Shown here in pieces: positions 1 through 7,671 of a stretch of 32,793 nt of DNA. Both the position numbers and the translations under genes were made by a program. Position 1 is the first letter of the stretch. Every line of letters starts with the position of its first letter. Where the stretch lies: IMG/VR virus record IMGVR_UViG_3300026512_000043, positions 1-32,793 of that record. One strand, given 5' to 3'. Below the pieces are notes generated by a model. It did no database searches. It was not told where the DNA came from and saw only the letters and a list, made by a program, of their open reading frames with translations. The DNA comes from a virus.

Positions 1-1
1 T

Positions 2-178
2 GACTTAGGTTTTAGTTATCATGAGAATTTACTTTTACTTGCAGAAATAATAGGTGAATTAGATGAAAAACCAAGAGATAATTTCTTGCCATCATTAGAG
101 TCTCAACGTAAACAAGCTTATATCAGAATGCATGGTCCTACTTATTTTGAAGATTTAGAAAACAATATCGAGGATTAA
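2..178 (+). CDS. C-terminal end of an unknown phage protein (partial)
   Basis: An open frame enters from the left edge and stops at a TAA three bases before the exonuclease ATG, giving the last 58 residues of a protein that starts outside the window. The tail is charged and helix-prone, with a Leu-rich stretch near its start (ENLLLLAEIIGELDE) and an acidic end (FEDLENNIED). I do not recognise the family. Its place directly before the exonuclease suggests a replication gene, but nothing in the fragment proves that. Confidence 0.6.
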   Translation, partial: DLGFSYHENLLLLAEIIGELDEKPRDNFLPSLESQRKQAYIRMHGPTYFEDLENNIED

Positions 179-180
179 TC

Positions 181-1218
181 ATGAGTTATGATAGAGAAGA
201 TTTTTCAAGTAGAGAATATATTATTCCATATAATAACTTCAAAATTAATTTCTATGAAAAGCATGGACTATTAAATAGAGTATGCAAGGGCTCTGGTACT
301 GATGCAGATTATGGTAAATGTCCATACTGTGGAGGTACTGGAGTACTTTGTCATACATTTTGGCTTGGGGATAAACCAGTAAACGAACATGTATGTGGCA
401 ATTGTTATGTACAACAAACAAAAGGAGATAATGTGATTTATAAAATCGCAATAGATGCCGATAGCTTAATATATAAGTCACTTTATCGACATCAAGACAT
501 ATGGGAAAGCAATAAAAATCAAGCATTAGAAAATTCATATGCGGAATTCTGTGGTGAAATTGCTAAGATTAAAGGAGCTGTATTTAACGGTCCACATACA
601 TATCAATATAAGGATGAAGTTAAAGCAATAATTGCCTTAAGTCCATCTAAAAGTTTTAGGCATGATATATACCCAGAGTATAAAGCAAATAGATTAGGTA
701 AACCAACTGTAGTGCAGGGGATAAAAGAACTTAAGGATATAGTTAGACTTAGATTAAAACCTGTAGTATATGAAAAACCGAAAATAGAAGCTGATGATTT
801 AGTTATATATTTGGCTATAAACAAAGGATATATGGTTGCTGCTATAGATAAAGACGTTCTTAATGCATGTCCTACATCTGCTTATAATTATAACAAGTTT
901 ACATGGCAAGATGGAAGAACAAATGCAGAAATAGAAAAATGGTACTTAATGCAGACATTAATGGGTGACAAAGATGACAATATTAAGGGAGTTGCTGGAA
1001 TAGGTGAAAAAGGAGCATTTAACATAGTTCATGGGCTACAACCAGAACAACGAAATGTAACATTAAGCTTTGAGCAATTAAATTATATTTGTACTTTTGA
1101 TGAAATAGTGAAATGGTTTGATAGCGAATATGATGCTATATTGAATCATATGTTAGTAAGAATGGACCAATTTGATGGAAAAGAAATAAAACTGTGGCAA
1201 AGACCTAAGGAGTTGTGA
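181..1218 (+). CDS. Phage 5'-3' exonuclease (FEN/PIN fold) with an N-terminal Cys-rich extension
   Basis: This is a flap-endonuclease-family nuclease, expected to remove RNA primers and resect 5' ends during phage DNA replication and recombination. Acidic metal-site residues are visible: Asp92 and Asp94 in IDADSLIY, Glu203/Asp205/Asp206 in EADDLV, Asp223/Asp225 in AIDKD, and Asp263/Asp265/Asp266. The helix-hairpin-helix signature GDKDDNIKGVAGIGEKGA lies at residues 262-279. Residues 35-75 form a Cys-rich, probably zinc-binding segment (C35, C47, C50, C57, C72, C75) that such nucleases normally lack. The ATG at 181 has a GAGGA ribosome binding site. A second strong site (AAAGGAG at 421-427) sits five bases before an in-frame GTG at 433, which would give the bare 261-residue nuclease. 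It is followed by recombination genes, which fits the role. Confidence 0.9.
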   Translation: MSYDREDFSSREYIIPYNNFKINFYEKHGLLNRVCKGSGTDADYGKCPYCGGTGVLCHTFWLGDKPVNEHVCGNCYVQQTKGDNVIYKIAIDADSLIYKSLYRHQDIWESNKNQALENSYAEFCGEIAKIKGAVFNGPHTYQYKDEVKAIIALSPSKSFRHDIYPEYKANRLGKPTVVQGIKELKDIVRLRLKPVVYEKPKIEADDLVIYLAINKGYMVAAIDKDVLNACPTSAYNYNKFTWQDGRTNAEIEKWYLMQTLMGDKDDNIKGVAGIGEKGAFNIVHGLQPEQRNVTLSFEQLNYICTFDEIVKWFDSEYDAILNHMLVRMDQFDGKEIKLWQRPKEL

Positions 1219-1219
1219 T

Positions 1220-1447
1220 ATGTCAAAAAAAGTTAAAGTAGGTGATTATGTTCACTGTGTTTTAGATGAAGAGGATTCATATGCTCATAGATTTAACGAA
1301 TATAAAGGATTAGTATCTGATATATCTTCTTTTAGATATATTCATGTTGACTCTAAATACTTTTTTCAAGGAAATTTATCTAACTTTAAATATAGAATCA
1401 AAAGAACTAAAAGGTTTGGACCATGGATATATTCGAAGTCGAAGTAA
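1220..1447 (+). CDS. Small basic protein of unknown function
   Basis: The 75-residue product starts one base after the exonuclease stop, so it is probably translationally coupled. It opens with KVKVGDYVHCVLDEE, a pattern seen in small beta-barrel (SH3/KOW-like) proteins, and ends in a basic segment (YRIKRTKRFGPW). A small nucleic-acid-binding protein is possible, but this is only composition-based. Its last 25 bases overlap the next small frame. Confidence 0.6.
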   Translation: MSKKVKVGDYVHCVLDEEDSYAHRFNEYKGLVSDISSFRYIHVDSKYFFQGNLSNFKYRIKRTKRFGPWIYSKSK

Positions 1448-1569
1448 ATGAAGATGAGTATATTGCAATAAAGGAACATGAAACTGAACGTTCAGATGAA
1501 CTTGATATATTAATGTTTGGACTTGAACCATTTTTTGAACCAATAGTTACTGTATTAGATGAAAAATAA
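1423..1569 (+). CDS. Small acidic protein of unknown function
   Basis: This 48-codon frame overlaps the end of the preceding gene by 25 bases. It encodes an acidic protein (MDIFEVEVNEDEY start, VLDEK end). An AAAAGG stretch lies about seven bases before the ATG, and the frame fills a gap that would otherwise be empty in a tightly packed region. I do not recognise a family. Confidence is moderate because of its length. Confidence 0.45.
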   Translation: MDIFEVEVNEDEYIAIKEHETERSDELDILMFGLEPFFEPIVTVLDEK

Positions 1570-1583
1570 ATAAAGGATTGCTT

Positions 1584-2336
1584 ATGGCAGAAGATAAAAT
1601 AGAAAGAAGAGAATACGAACATAAAGGTATTCCTGTGCTTATTGTTGGAGATACTGGTACTGGAAAAAGTACTATGTTTGGAAAGGATGATGCATGTGGA
1701 ATTAAAGGTTTACCTGCAGATAGAACTATAATAATAAATACAGAAGACCAAGTAATGCCTTTTGCTAATGAGGGCGATTTTAAAGTCGTTCATATAACTA
1801 GCAGTAAAGGTGTTTTGTCTATACTAGATAGACTTGCTGGTCCAGAAGGAGATAAATATGATTATGTGATTATGGATTCAATAAGTGCAACACTTGAATT
1901 AGTTGAAACTTACACTAACTTTGCATTTACTAACTTTGATGTATGGGCTAATTATAATGAGATAACTAAATCTATAATGAAAAAGATAAAGGCTTTAAAG
2001 CAACAAGTTTTTATAACTGGTCATCCAGAACAGAAGAATGAGAACTTTGGTGAAATAAAGTCATATGCTAAAATTAAAGGTAGAGAACTGAAGTATGGAT
2101 ATATAGAAAAGCAATTTATTATTGTGATGTATACTCGTCCTGTGTATGATGATATGACTGGTGAAGTTACAGATATCAATCTAGTATATAAAGGAAATAA
2201 GTTCAACACTGCAAAATCCCCTACTGGTATGTTTGCCAATACAGTAAAGAATGACGCAGGTCATATTGTAAAAGCTATAAGGAAGTTCTATGGAACTAGC
2301 AACAAAAAAGAAGCTATTAATACAGCAACTAAGTAA
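1584..2336 (+). CDS. sak4: Sak4-like RecA-fold ATPase (phage recombinase)
   Basis: This is a RecA-core ATPase of the phage Sak4 type, which promotes single-strand annealing and recombination together with a phage ssDNA-binding protein. The Walker A motif GDTGTGKST is at residues 22-30, and a Walker B-like strand YDYVIMDSIS lies in the middle. The 250-residue length matches a minimal RecA core without extra DNA-binding domains. I chose the ATG at 1584 because AAAGGA (1572-1577) lies six bases upstream. A TTG at 1578 would touch the ribosome site. The exonuclease upstream and the ssDNA-binding-like protein downstream make a typical phage recombination set. A generic phage AAA ATPase is the alternative. 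Confidence 0.8.
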   Translation: MAEDKIERREYEHKGIPVLIVGDTGTGKSTMFGKDDACGIKGLPADRTIIINTEDQVMPFANEGDFKVVHITSSKGVLSILDRLAGPEGDKYDYVIMDSISATLELVETYTNFAFTNFDVWANYNEITKSIMKKIKALKQQVFITGHPEQKNENFGEIKSYAKIKGRELKYGYIEKQFIIVMYTRPVYDDMTGEVTDINLVYKGNKFNTAKSPTGMFANTVKNDAGHIVKAIRKFYGTSNKKEAINTATK

Positions 2337-2529
2337 CTATTACAATGGGGACTCGGCAAAAGTACAACAATTAGCTAATGAATGCAAAGCTCTTGGATTT
2401 CCATTAGGAGACGAAAAGAACATTGATTCAATAGCAGAGAAACCTGAAGCTTTTTTTAGCCTAATGACTTTCTCTGACTTTGGTATATTAGCTAAGATAG
2501 GTGAGTCACTAAAGACTTTAACTAAATAA
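2290..2529 (+). CDS. Small helical protein of unknown function
   Basis: The 79-residue frame overlaps the ATPase gene by 47 bases. The ATG at 2290 has AAGGAAG just upstream. The product looks mostly helical, with no Cys clusters or membrane segment. Its position inside the recombination block suggests an accessory role, but I recognise no family. A shorter product starting after the ATPase stop would need a rare start codon. Confidence 0.5.
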   Translation: MELATKKKLLIQQLSNYYNGDSAKVQQLANECKALGFPLGDEKNIDSIAEKPEAFFSLMTFSDFGILAKIGESLKTLTK

Positions 2530-2555
2530 GAAATGTCAACAACAAAAGGATTTAA

Positions 2556-3101
2556 ATGACAAAAGCAGAATCGTTTGAGTACCTAAAAGGTATTAAAGCA
2601 CAAATCGTAAATTTAGCAAGTGATAGTGGCGAACTAAAACTAGCTGATATAACTCCAATTTTAGATGGAGCAATTGGTACATTCGAACCAAAACAAGGTG
2701 GTGGTGTATCTAAAAATCCTCCACAAATTATTGATGGAGTAACTTTCCATTATTGTAGATTCTTCCAAGATTATATGCCTGAAGATGAAATGGTAATGAG
2801 TGGTGGTAAATCAAAAGGTGCTAGTATTTATGCTAGTAAATATAATTATGAACTTGGAAAGCAAGTACAATCTAAGAAAGAAGAAGCACTTAAATTTCTA
2901 ACTAGTGGCAATCCAGAAGACATGACTAAGGGTATTGAAGCTAATGCTGAAGCTCTTAGAATTGAAGCTAGTAGAGAAAAAGTTGAGACCTACAAATCAG
3001 ATGCATTTGAGGAATTCAAGGCTGGACTTATAGCAAAAGAAGAAGAAAAAAGACAAAAAGCTGAAGAAGCTAAATCAAATGAAAATGGAGAAAATATATA
3101 A
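2556..3101 (+). CDS. Unknown protein of the recombination block with a charged helical tail
   Basis: The 181-residue product has a folded-looking N-terminal part with a conserved-looking patch around VTFHYCRFFQDYMPEDE. Its C-terminal third is highly charged, Lys/Glu/Ala-rich and probably a long helix or coiled coil. The stop codon overlaps the ATG of the next gene by one base (TAATG), so the two are translationally coupled. Linkage to the putative ssDNA-binding protein suggests a partner in replication or recombination. I do not recognise the family. Confidence 0.65.
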   Translation: MTKAESFEYLKGIKAQIVNLASDSGELKLADITPILDGAIGTFEPKQGGGVSKNPPQIIDGVTFHYCRFFQDYMPEDEMVMSGGKSKGASIYASKYNYELGKQVQSKKEEALKFLTSGNPEDMTKGIEANAEALRIEASREKVETYKSDAFEEFKAGLIAKEEEKRQKAEEAKSNENGENI

Positions 3102-3727
3102 TGAGTTTTGTATTTAAAAAAGATGAAGCAGCAATTGCTGCAGCAACGGCAGGTGGAAGCTTAGATACTGGAGTTCATTCAGTTACAATTACAGGAGCTT
3201 ATCTTGTGCAAGATGCTTCAGATAACTATAGAATGGATCTAGAATTAGAATCAAATACTGGTGCTAAAGCTAGTATTTATGGTTTGTGTGTTCAAGAAAA
3301 ATGGAATACAGGTAAAGACAACTTTGATTATCCTAGATTTCAAGAGCTTGTAGCAGTTACAAACCCTGCTTTTACTGGCGCTGTTGTAGACGGGAAAAGA
3401 AAAAATTTTGAAGGCAAAGAAAATGATGCTAAAATTTTGACTGAACTTGTTGGAAAATCATTTATGGTTGCAATTCAAATTGAGCTTGATTACTATAATG
3501 GAAAAGAAAAGATACTAAGAAAATTAAATAGAAGTTTCTTTGCAGATGGTACAACTACGGCTGAAAAAGCTGCTGGAGCTCCTGCATTAACTAGTGAGAA
3601 ATTAAAAACAACTTTAAAAGATTATTCAAACAAGAGACATCAAGCATTTTTAGCTGGTGGTTCACCAACTGCAGGTGTTGCTAGTGCCGCTGACACAACT
3701 GCTCAAGATGATGACATAGAGCTTTAG
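3101..3727 (+). CDS. Putative phage single-stranded DNA-binding protein
   Basis: The 208-residue protein has a beta-rich N-terminal two thirds (alternating strands such as VHSVTITGAYLV and YRMDLELES). A low-complexity Ala/Gly/Thr linker follows, and it ends in an acidic tail, DDDIEL. That layout (OB-like body, flexible linker, acidic tip) is typical of bacterial SSB and phage proteins such as T7 gp2.5, where the tip recruits replication partners. The position just after a Sak4-like ATPase and an exonuclease supports this. No motif proves DNA binding, so the call rests on architecture and context. Confidence 0.65.
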   Translation: MSFVFKKDEAAIAAATAGGSLDTGVHSVTITGAYLVQDASDNYRMDLELESNTGAKASIYGLCVQEKWNTGKDNFDYPRFQELVAVTNPAFTGAVVDGKRKNFEGKENDAKILTELVGKSFMVAIQIELDYYNGKEKILRKLNRSFFADGTTTAEKAAGAPALTSEKLKTTLKDYSNKRHQAFLAGGSPTAGVASAADTTAQDDDIEL

Positions 3728-3728
3728 T

Positions 3729-4088
3729 ATGGAGGAAGATTTTTTAGAAGTTGAACAACAAATTGACCTGAACGAAAAACTAGAAGTAGAAAGAACTCAT
3801 GCAAAACTTGGATTGGCTATGAAGAATCTTTTAGTAAATCCTGATTTTAACTTAGTCTTCAGTGATACTTTTATAGATAATTGGTCTTTGTCTCAGATAC
3901 ATAATCTTCATTCATATGATATTAATAAAAAACAAAAATATATGGAAAATGCTATGGCACGTTCTATATTTTCTCAATTCATAGATGAAGTTATTGCTGA
4001 TGGTAATAGAGCTGCAGAAGCAATTAGGGTTATGCAGACTGATTTAGATGAATTAAATAAACCTAAAGACAATGAACAATCAGAATAA
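3729..4088 (+). CDS. Hypothetical protein, mostly helical
   Basis: The 119-residue acidic product begins two bases after the putative ssDNA-binding gene. The sequence looks helical throughout, with no Cys motifs and no membrane segment. Its end overlaps the next gene by 17 bases. It is unrecognised. The tight spacing shows that it belongs to the same transcription unit as the recombination genes. Confidence 0.6.
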   Translation: MEEDFLEVEQQIDLNEKLEVERTHAKLGLAMKNLLVNPDFNLVFSDTFIDNWSLSQIHNLHSYDINKKQKYMENAMARSIFSQFIDEVIADGNRAAEAIRVMQTDLDELNKPKDNEQSE

Positions 4089-4398
4089 TCCAAAGATAAT
4101 ATCTGTATATGGAAAGAAGCCTCGTGCAAGTAAGACTAGTAAGAGAGCTTCTATTCTGGGATTAGAATTGTTTTATCAATGTTCAAAAGGTGCGACTGGT
4201 GGTGGTATATTAATATGGCATGACAAACCACCGTATCAATTAATCAAAGGTATATGGGATTTTGGTCTAGATAATCATATTACAGCTAATGATTGGGTTA
4301 GAGATAATATAGATGAAATACGAAAAAGACTAGCTGATACAAAAGGCTATATCTTTTTTGAACACGATATGGTTAAGAGGATGAATGAAAATACTTAA
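4072..4398 (+). CDS. Hypothetical protein with a basic N-terminus
   Basis: The 108-residue product has a basic N-terminal stretch (KKPRASKTSKRAS) that could contact nucleic acid. A Gly-rich turn with aromatic residues follows (GATGGGILIWHDKPPY), then a helical C-terminus. It overlaps both neighbours by 14-17 bases. I do not recognise a family. Confidence 0.55.
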   Translation: MNNQNNPKIISVYGKKPRASKTSKRASILGLELFYQCSKGATGGGILIWHDKPPYQLIKGIWDFGLDNHITANDWVRDNIDEIRKRLADTKGYIFFEHDMVKRMNENT

Positions 4399-4828
4399 GA
4401 AATTGCTAGACTTTAATACTGATAGAGAACTTGATAAACAAAAGTTTGACATAGAAGTTGCAAGTCTGAATATAATAGAAGAACTTCTTGAAGCACATGG
4501 AGTTCATGATAACAAAAAGAGAACATACTCTAAAAATGTATATGAATCACTTGTATTTGAAGTTGATATGGCTATTCAATCTAATGATAAAAATAGATAT
4601 ATCAAACCAACAGTTTACGATATACTTGATGCATTTGGCGACATTATGGTCTATGCCTTTGGTGAACCACTTAAACTTGGGTATAATCCTATAAAAGTTT
4701 TGTCAGAGGTAGCAAAAGAAATATCTACTAGAGTTGGAACTATAATTAATGGAAAATTTGTTAAAGATAAAAGTGAAAAAGCTAGGAGTTTATGGTATAT
4801 TGCTGATTTTTCCTCTACCAAAATTTAA
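4385..4828 (+). CDS. MazG-like nucleotide pyrophosphohydrolase
   Basis: This is a likely all-alpha NTP pyrophosphohydrolase, which hydrolyses (d)NTPs to monophosphate and pyrophosphate. Phage MazG proteins are thought to adjust nucleotide pools or alarmone levels during infection. The metal-binding signature is visible: EExxE (IIEELLEA, Glu32/Glu33/Glu36) on one helix and DxxGD (LDAFGDIMVYAFGEP, Asp82 and Asp86) on the next. The 147-residue length fits a single-domain member. It sits directly before the ribonucleotide reductase gene, forming a small nucleotide-metabolism unit. The exact substrate cannot be told. Confidence 0.75.
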   Translation: MKILKKLLDFNTDRELDKQKFDIEVASLNIIEELLEAHGVHDNKKRTYSKNVYESLVFEVDMAIQSNDKNRYIKPTVYDILDAFGDIMVYAFGEPLKLGYNPIKVLSEVAKEISTRVGTIINGKFVKDKSEKARSLWYIADFSSTKI

Positions 4829-4836
4829 AAGGAGAA

Positions 4837-6834
4837 TTGTTGGTTAACAAAGGAATGCAAACTAGAGCTGATGTGGTAATAAGAAGAACATATGCACGAC
4901 CATTAGATGAAGATGAAACAAAGTTTGAAACTTGGGAAGATATATGTAGACGAGTAAGATTACATCAAGAATGGCTATGGGTTAGAGCACTAGAACGAGA
5001 GCTTAATTTTGTAGAAGAAAATGAGCTTGCTGAATTAGAAACAATGATGTTAGCTAGAGAAGTGTCGGTAAGTGGAAGAACTCTATGGCTAGGAAATACT
5101 AAGATTGCAAAAACTAGAGAGGCATCTCAATTTAATTGTAGTTTTACTGAAGTTGAAACTGTATATGATGTTGTCGATGTTCTCTGGTTGCTTATGCAGG
5201 GATGTGGCGTTGGATTTAAACCAATAGTTGGTTCACTTAATGGATTTTTTAAACCTATAGAAAATATAGAAGTAATAAGAACAAAGAGAACTACTAAAGG
5301 TGGTATTGAGCATAATGTCGAAACATATAACAAAGAAACAAAACATTGGACAATCAAAGTTGGAGACTCAGCTGAAGCATGGTCTAAATCAATCGGAAAA
5401 TTACTTGCAGGGAAAAACGATGTTGATACCCTTACTTTCGACTTCTCAGAGTTACGACCAGCTGGTGAGAGGCTTAAAGGGTATGGCTGGATAAGTTCTG
5501 GCGATGAAGCAATATCTATTGCATTTGTAGCTATAGCTAAGATACTTAATAGAAAAGCTGGTGAATTATTAACTAGGATTGATATATTAGACTTAGTAAA
5601 TTGGTTAGGAACTATACTTTCAAGTAGACGAAGTGCTCAGATAGCATTATTCGAATATGGAAAACCTGAATGGGAAGAATTTAGTATAGCTAAAAGAGAG
5701 TATTGGGTAAACAATCCGCAGAGAGTACAATCTAATAATAGCATAGTATTTTATGATAAACCAAGTAGAGATGAGCTTAAACATATTTTTCAGTTAATGG
5801 AAGATAGTGGAGGTTCTGAACCTGGTTTTGTTAATGGTGAAACTGCACTTGCAAGAGCTCCTTGGTTTAAAGGTAGCAATCCATGTTGTGAGATATTACT
5901 TGGAAATAAAGCTTTCTGTAACTTAATTGAAATAGATATTGCCAAGTTTAGAGGTAATACTGTCCATATGAATAGAGTCATAGAACTTGCTTCTAGAGCT
6001 AATTATAGACAGACATTAGTTAATCTAAAAGATGGTATACTACAAGAAGCTTGGCATTTAAATAATGAATTTTTAAGACTCATGGGTGTAGGACTTACTG
6101 GAATATGTCAAAGAGATGACTTGTCGGAATATGATATACAAAGCATGAAAAATATAGCTATACATAGTGCATATACTATGGCTGATGAACTCGGTTTTCA
6201 AAGACCAAAGAATGTGACTACGGTAAAGCCATCTGGAACATTATCAAAAGTAATGAGCACTACAGAAGGTGTTCATAAACCACTAGGTAGATATATATTC
6301 AATAATATAAACTTTGGTAAGAATGACCCTATACTTCCAAGATTAAAGGAAGCTGGTTACGAAGTCAGGGATAATCCAAACATGCCAGATGAAGGAACTA
6401 TAGTTAAATTTCCAGTAGAATGGAATCAAGTAAAATTTGACAAAGCAATAAGAACTGATGGTGAAGTTGTTGAAGTTAATAATGATACTGCTGTATCTCA
6501 GCTTGAAAGATATAAGAAATATAATGTGTATTGGTGTCAGCAAAATGTAAGTAATACAATAAGTTATAGTCCAGATGAAGTTCCAGATATTATAGATTGG
6601 CTTCTTGACAATTGGGAACATTACGTTGGAGTATCTTTTCTTTACAGAATGGACCCAAGTAAGACTGCTATGGATTTAGGATATTTGTACTTACCACAAG
6701 AAGTTACAACTAAAACATTATATGAAGAATATATTAGTCAGCTTAAAGATGTTAATTTTAACAACATAGAGGATTCATTAGACAATGAAATGGAGACTCA
6801 AGAATGTGCAGGTGGCTCATGTCCAGTGAAATAA
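4837..6834 (+). CDS. nrdJ: Adenosylcobalamin-dependent (class II) ribonucleoside triphosphate reductase
   Basis: It reduces ribonucleotides to deoxyribonucleotides using a B12-derived radical, supplying dNTPs without needing oxygen. The sequence follows the monomeric Lactobacillus-type enzyme: Cys101 in FNCSF is the first redox cysteine, NPCCEI gives the thiyl-radical Cys350 and Glu352, and Cys361 in FCNL is the second redox cysteine. The 11-residue spacing from Cys350 to Cys361 equals C408 to C419 of the L. leichmannii enzyme. PSGTLSKV is also present, and the C-terminal shuttle pair is Cys657/Cys662 (CAGGSC). The start is probably TTG at 4837 or 4840, because AAAAGGAGAA lies immediately upstream. 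The ATG at 4855 has only a cramped ribosome site. At 665 residues it is slightly shorter than the 738-residue reference enzyme. Confidence 0.93.
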   Translation: MLVNKGMQTRADVVIRRTYARPLDEDETKFETWEDICRRVRLHQEWLWVRALERELNFVEENELAELETMMLAREVSVSGRTLWLGNTKIAKTREASQFNCSFTEVETVYDVVDVLWLLMQGCGVGFKPIVGSLNGFFKPIENIEVIRTKRTTKGGIEHNVETYNKETKHWTIKVGDSAEAWSKSIGKLLAGKNDVDTLTFDFSELRPAGERLKGYGWISSGDEAISIAFVAIAKILNRKAGELLTRIDILDLVNWLGTILSSRRSAQIALFEYGKPEWEEFSIAKREYWVNNPQRVQSNNSIVFYDKPSRDELKHIFQLMEDSGGSEPGFVNGETALARAPWFKGSNPCCEILLGNKAFCNLIEIDIAKFRGNTVHMNRVIELASRANYRQTLVNLKDGILQEAWHLNNEFLRLMGVGLTGICQRDDLSEYDIQSMKNIAIHSAYTMADELGFQRPKNVTTVKPSGTLSKVMSTTEGVHKPLGRYIFNNINFGKNDPILPRLKEAGYEVRDNPNMPDEGTIVKFPVEWNQVKFDKAIRTDGEVVEVNNDTAVSQLERYKKYNVYWCQQNVSNTISYSPDEVPDIIDWLLDNWEHYVGVSFLYRMDPSKTAMDLGYLYLPQEVTTKTLYEEYISQLKDVNFNNIEDSLDNEMETQECAGGSCPVK

Positions 6835-6911
6835 CTGATGCATGTAGCTTTCTGGAATATTTAAGAGCTTATCAACTAGAAGATATACTAGGTAAATATA
6901 AAATATTTTAG
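6819..6911 (+). CDS. Possible 30-residue peptide overlapping the reductase stop
   Basis: A 30-codon frame starts inside the last codons of the reductase gene. AGGTGG lies three bases before its ATG, and it ends just before the hairpin at 6923. The peptide is helix-prone with a short basic end. It may be a real tiny gene or chance. Length gives little power, so confidence is low. Confidence 0.25.
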   Translation: MSSEITDACSFLEYLRAYQLEDILGKYKIF

Positions 6912-6922
6912 TATGTTTCATG

Positions 6923-6944
6923 GAGTCTACAATATAGTAGGCTC
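6923..6944 (+). other. RNA hairpin upstream of the small-gene cluster
   Basis: The 8-bp stem GAGTCTAC/GTAGGCTC (one G-U pair) has a 6-nt loop and lies between the reductase and the small-gene cluster. It is followed by an A/T-rich stretch rather than a T run, so it is a poor intrinsic terminator. An RNA processing or mRNA-end-protecting hairpin fits better. Its right arm overlaps the CTGT-centred motif at 6938-6954. Confidence 0.5.
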
Positions 6945-6954
6945 TGTAAAATAT
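6938..6954 (+). promoter_or_regulatory. CTGT-centred intergenic motif, copy 1 (candidate phage promoter)
   Basis: TAGG-N2-CTGTAA-N2-TAT matches similar stretches upstream of the capsid gene (16468-16487), upstream of the endolysin gene (31337-31355) and in the right-hand noncoding region (32308-32326). It lies 18 bases before the gene at 6972. A promoter for a phage RNA polymerase is one reading. The match was found by eye and is short. Confidence 0.25.
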
Positions 6955-6971
6955 ATATAAAAAGGAATAAT

Positions 6972-7211
6972 ATGAAAATAACTGAAGCAATGATTGATAA
7001 ATTTTATGAAGTATCTATAGATATAGAATTTGGAAATTGGTCAGATGCCGCAAATATTTGTGTTGATAATGGATTTGATGTCTTCACCTTATTAGATATA
7101 AAAGACCATGTTGCCGAAGAAGGTCAAATACAAATGTCTTATAGAGACTTAGCCATTATATCAGTATATGCAGAAAGGCTAAGATATGAAAAAAAAAGTT
7201 CTGGAAAATAA
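6972..7211 (+). CDS. Small acidic hypothetical protein
   Basis: The 79-residue product has a good ribosome site (AAAAAGGA, six bases before the ATG). It is acidic and looks mostly helical, and it ends in a basic patch (YEKKSSGK) encoded where the next small frame begins. It is the first gene of a run of tiny genes between the reductase and the terminase. Such clusters often hold host-takeover or anti-defence proteins. No family is recognised. Confidence 0.6.
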   Translation: MKITEAMIDKFYEVSIDIEFGNWSDAANICVDNGFDVFTLLDIKDHVAEEGQIQMSYRDLAIISVYAERLRYEKKSSGK

Positions 7212-7344
7212 AAGGTATTTTGCTTCATGTATTTTTTGTAAAACTAAGTATGATAGTCATGTAGATATAGAGCCATGTTGTACGTCAATAGTAGTTAATG
7301 ACAGAAAAAATCTTAGAAGTATATATAAGACGATAATAGAATAA
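7186..7344 (+). CDS. 52-residue Cys-rich protein, possible zinc knuckle
   Basis: The frame starts 26 bases inside the preceding gene, with AGAAAGG about eight bases before the ATG. It encodes a basic protein with C15-x2-C18 and a CC pair at 31-32, a spacing that could bind one zinc ion. Several unrelated phage regulators are this small and this type, but I cannot assign a function. The lack of any other gene in this gap supports it. Confidence 0.5.
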   Translation: MKKKVLENKRYFASCIFCKTKYDSHVDIEPCCTSIVVNDRKNLRSIYKTIIE

Positions 7345-7366
7345 TAATAAAACAAAAGGAAAATAA

Positions 7367-7483
7367 ATGGGTAATGAGTTTTTATCAGGACTAGGAATTG
7401 GTCTTGCCTTTTTTCCAGCTACAGTTTTCTGGGGATTAGGATTAATGAAGTTGATAGAACTGCTCGAAAGGAAACAAAAATGA
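7367..7483 (+). CDS. 38-residue predicted membrane protein
   Basis: The ATG follows AAAAGGA by six bases, and the stop overlaps the next ATG in an ATGA junction, which strongly suggests a real coupled gene. Residues 5-30 are a single hydrophobic Gly/Phe-rich membrane helix (LGIGLAFFPATVFWGLGL) with a charged tail, ELLERKQK. A single-span inner-membrane peptide of unknown role is likely. The tail should face the cytoplasm by the positive-inside rule. Confidence 0.5.
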   Translation: MGNEFLSGLGIGLAFFPATVFWGLGLMKLIELLERKQK

Positions 7484-7671
7484 TGAGTAATATTAAAGTT
7501 TTAATTGAAGAATTAGAGCGACATAAAAACAAAGTATTAGTTGGAACTGTAGGTTCACTTGATAATACTTTTAATGGTACAATTTATATAAATACTTCAA
7601 ATGGTAAAGTAGAATTTCATATTCAACTTCCAGATGATTTAAAAATAATAAAAAGGAAAGAAAATGAATAA
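7480..7671 (+). CDS. Small hypothetical protein
   Basis: The 63-residue product begins within the ATGA overlap with the membrane peptide. A second ATG one codon later is equally usable. It has an N-terminal helix, a beta-like middle (TIYINTSNGKVEFHIQ) and a basic end. The next gene overlaps it by eight bases. It is unrecognised. Confidence 0.55.
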   Translation: MMSNIKVLIEELERHKNKVLVGTVGSLDNTFNGTIYINTSNGKVEFHIQLPDDLKIIKRKENE

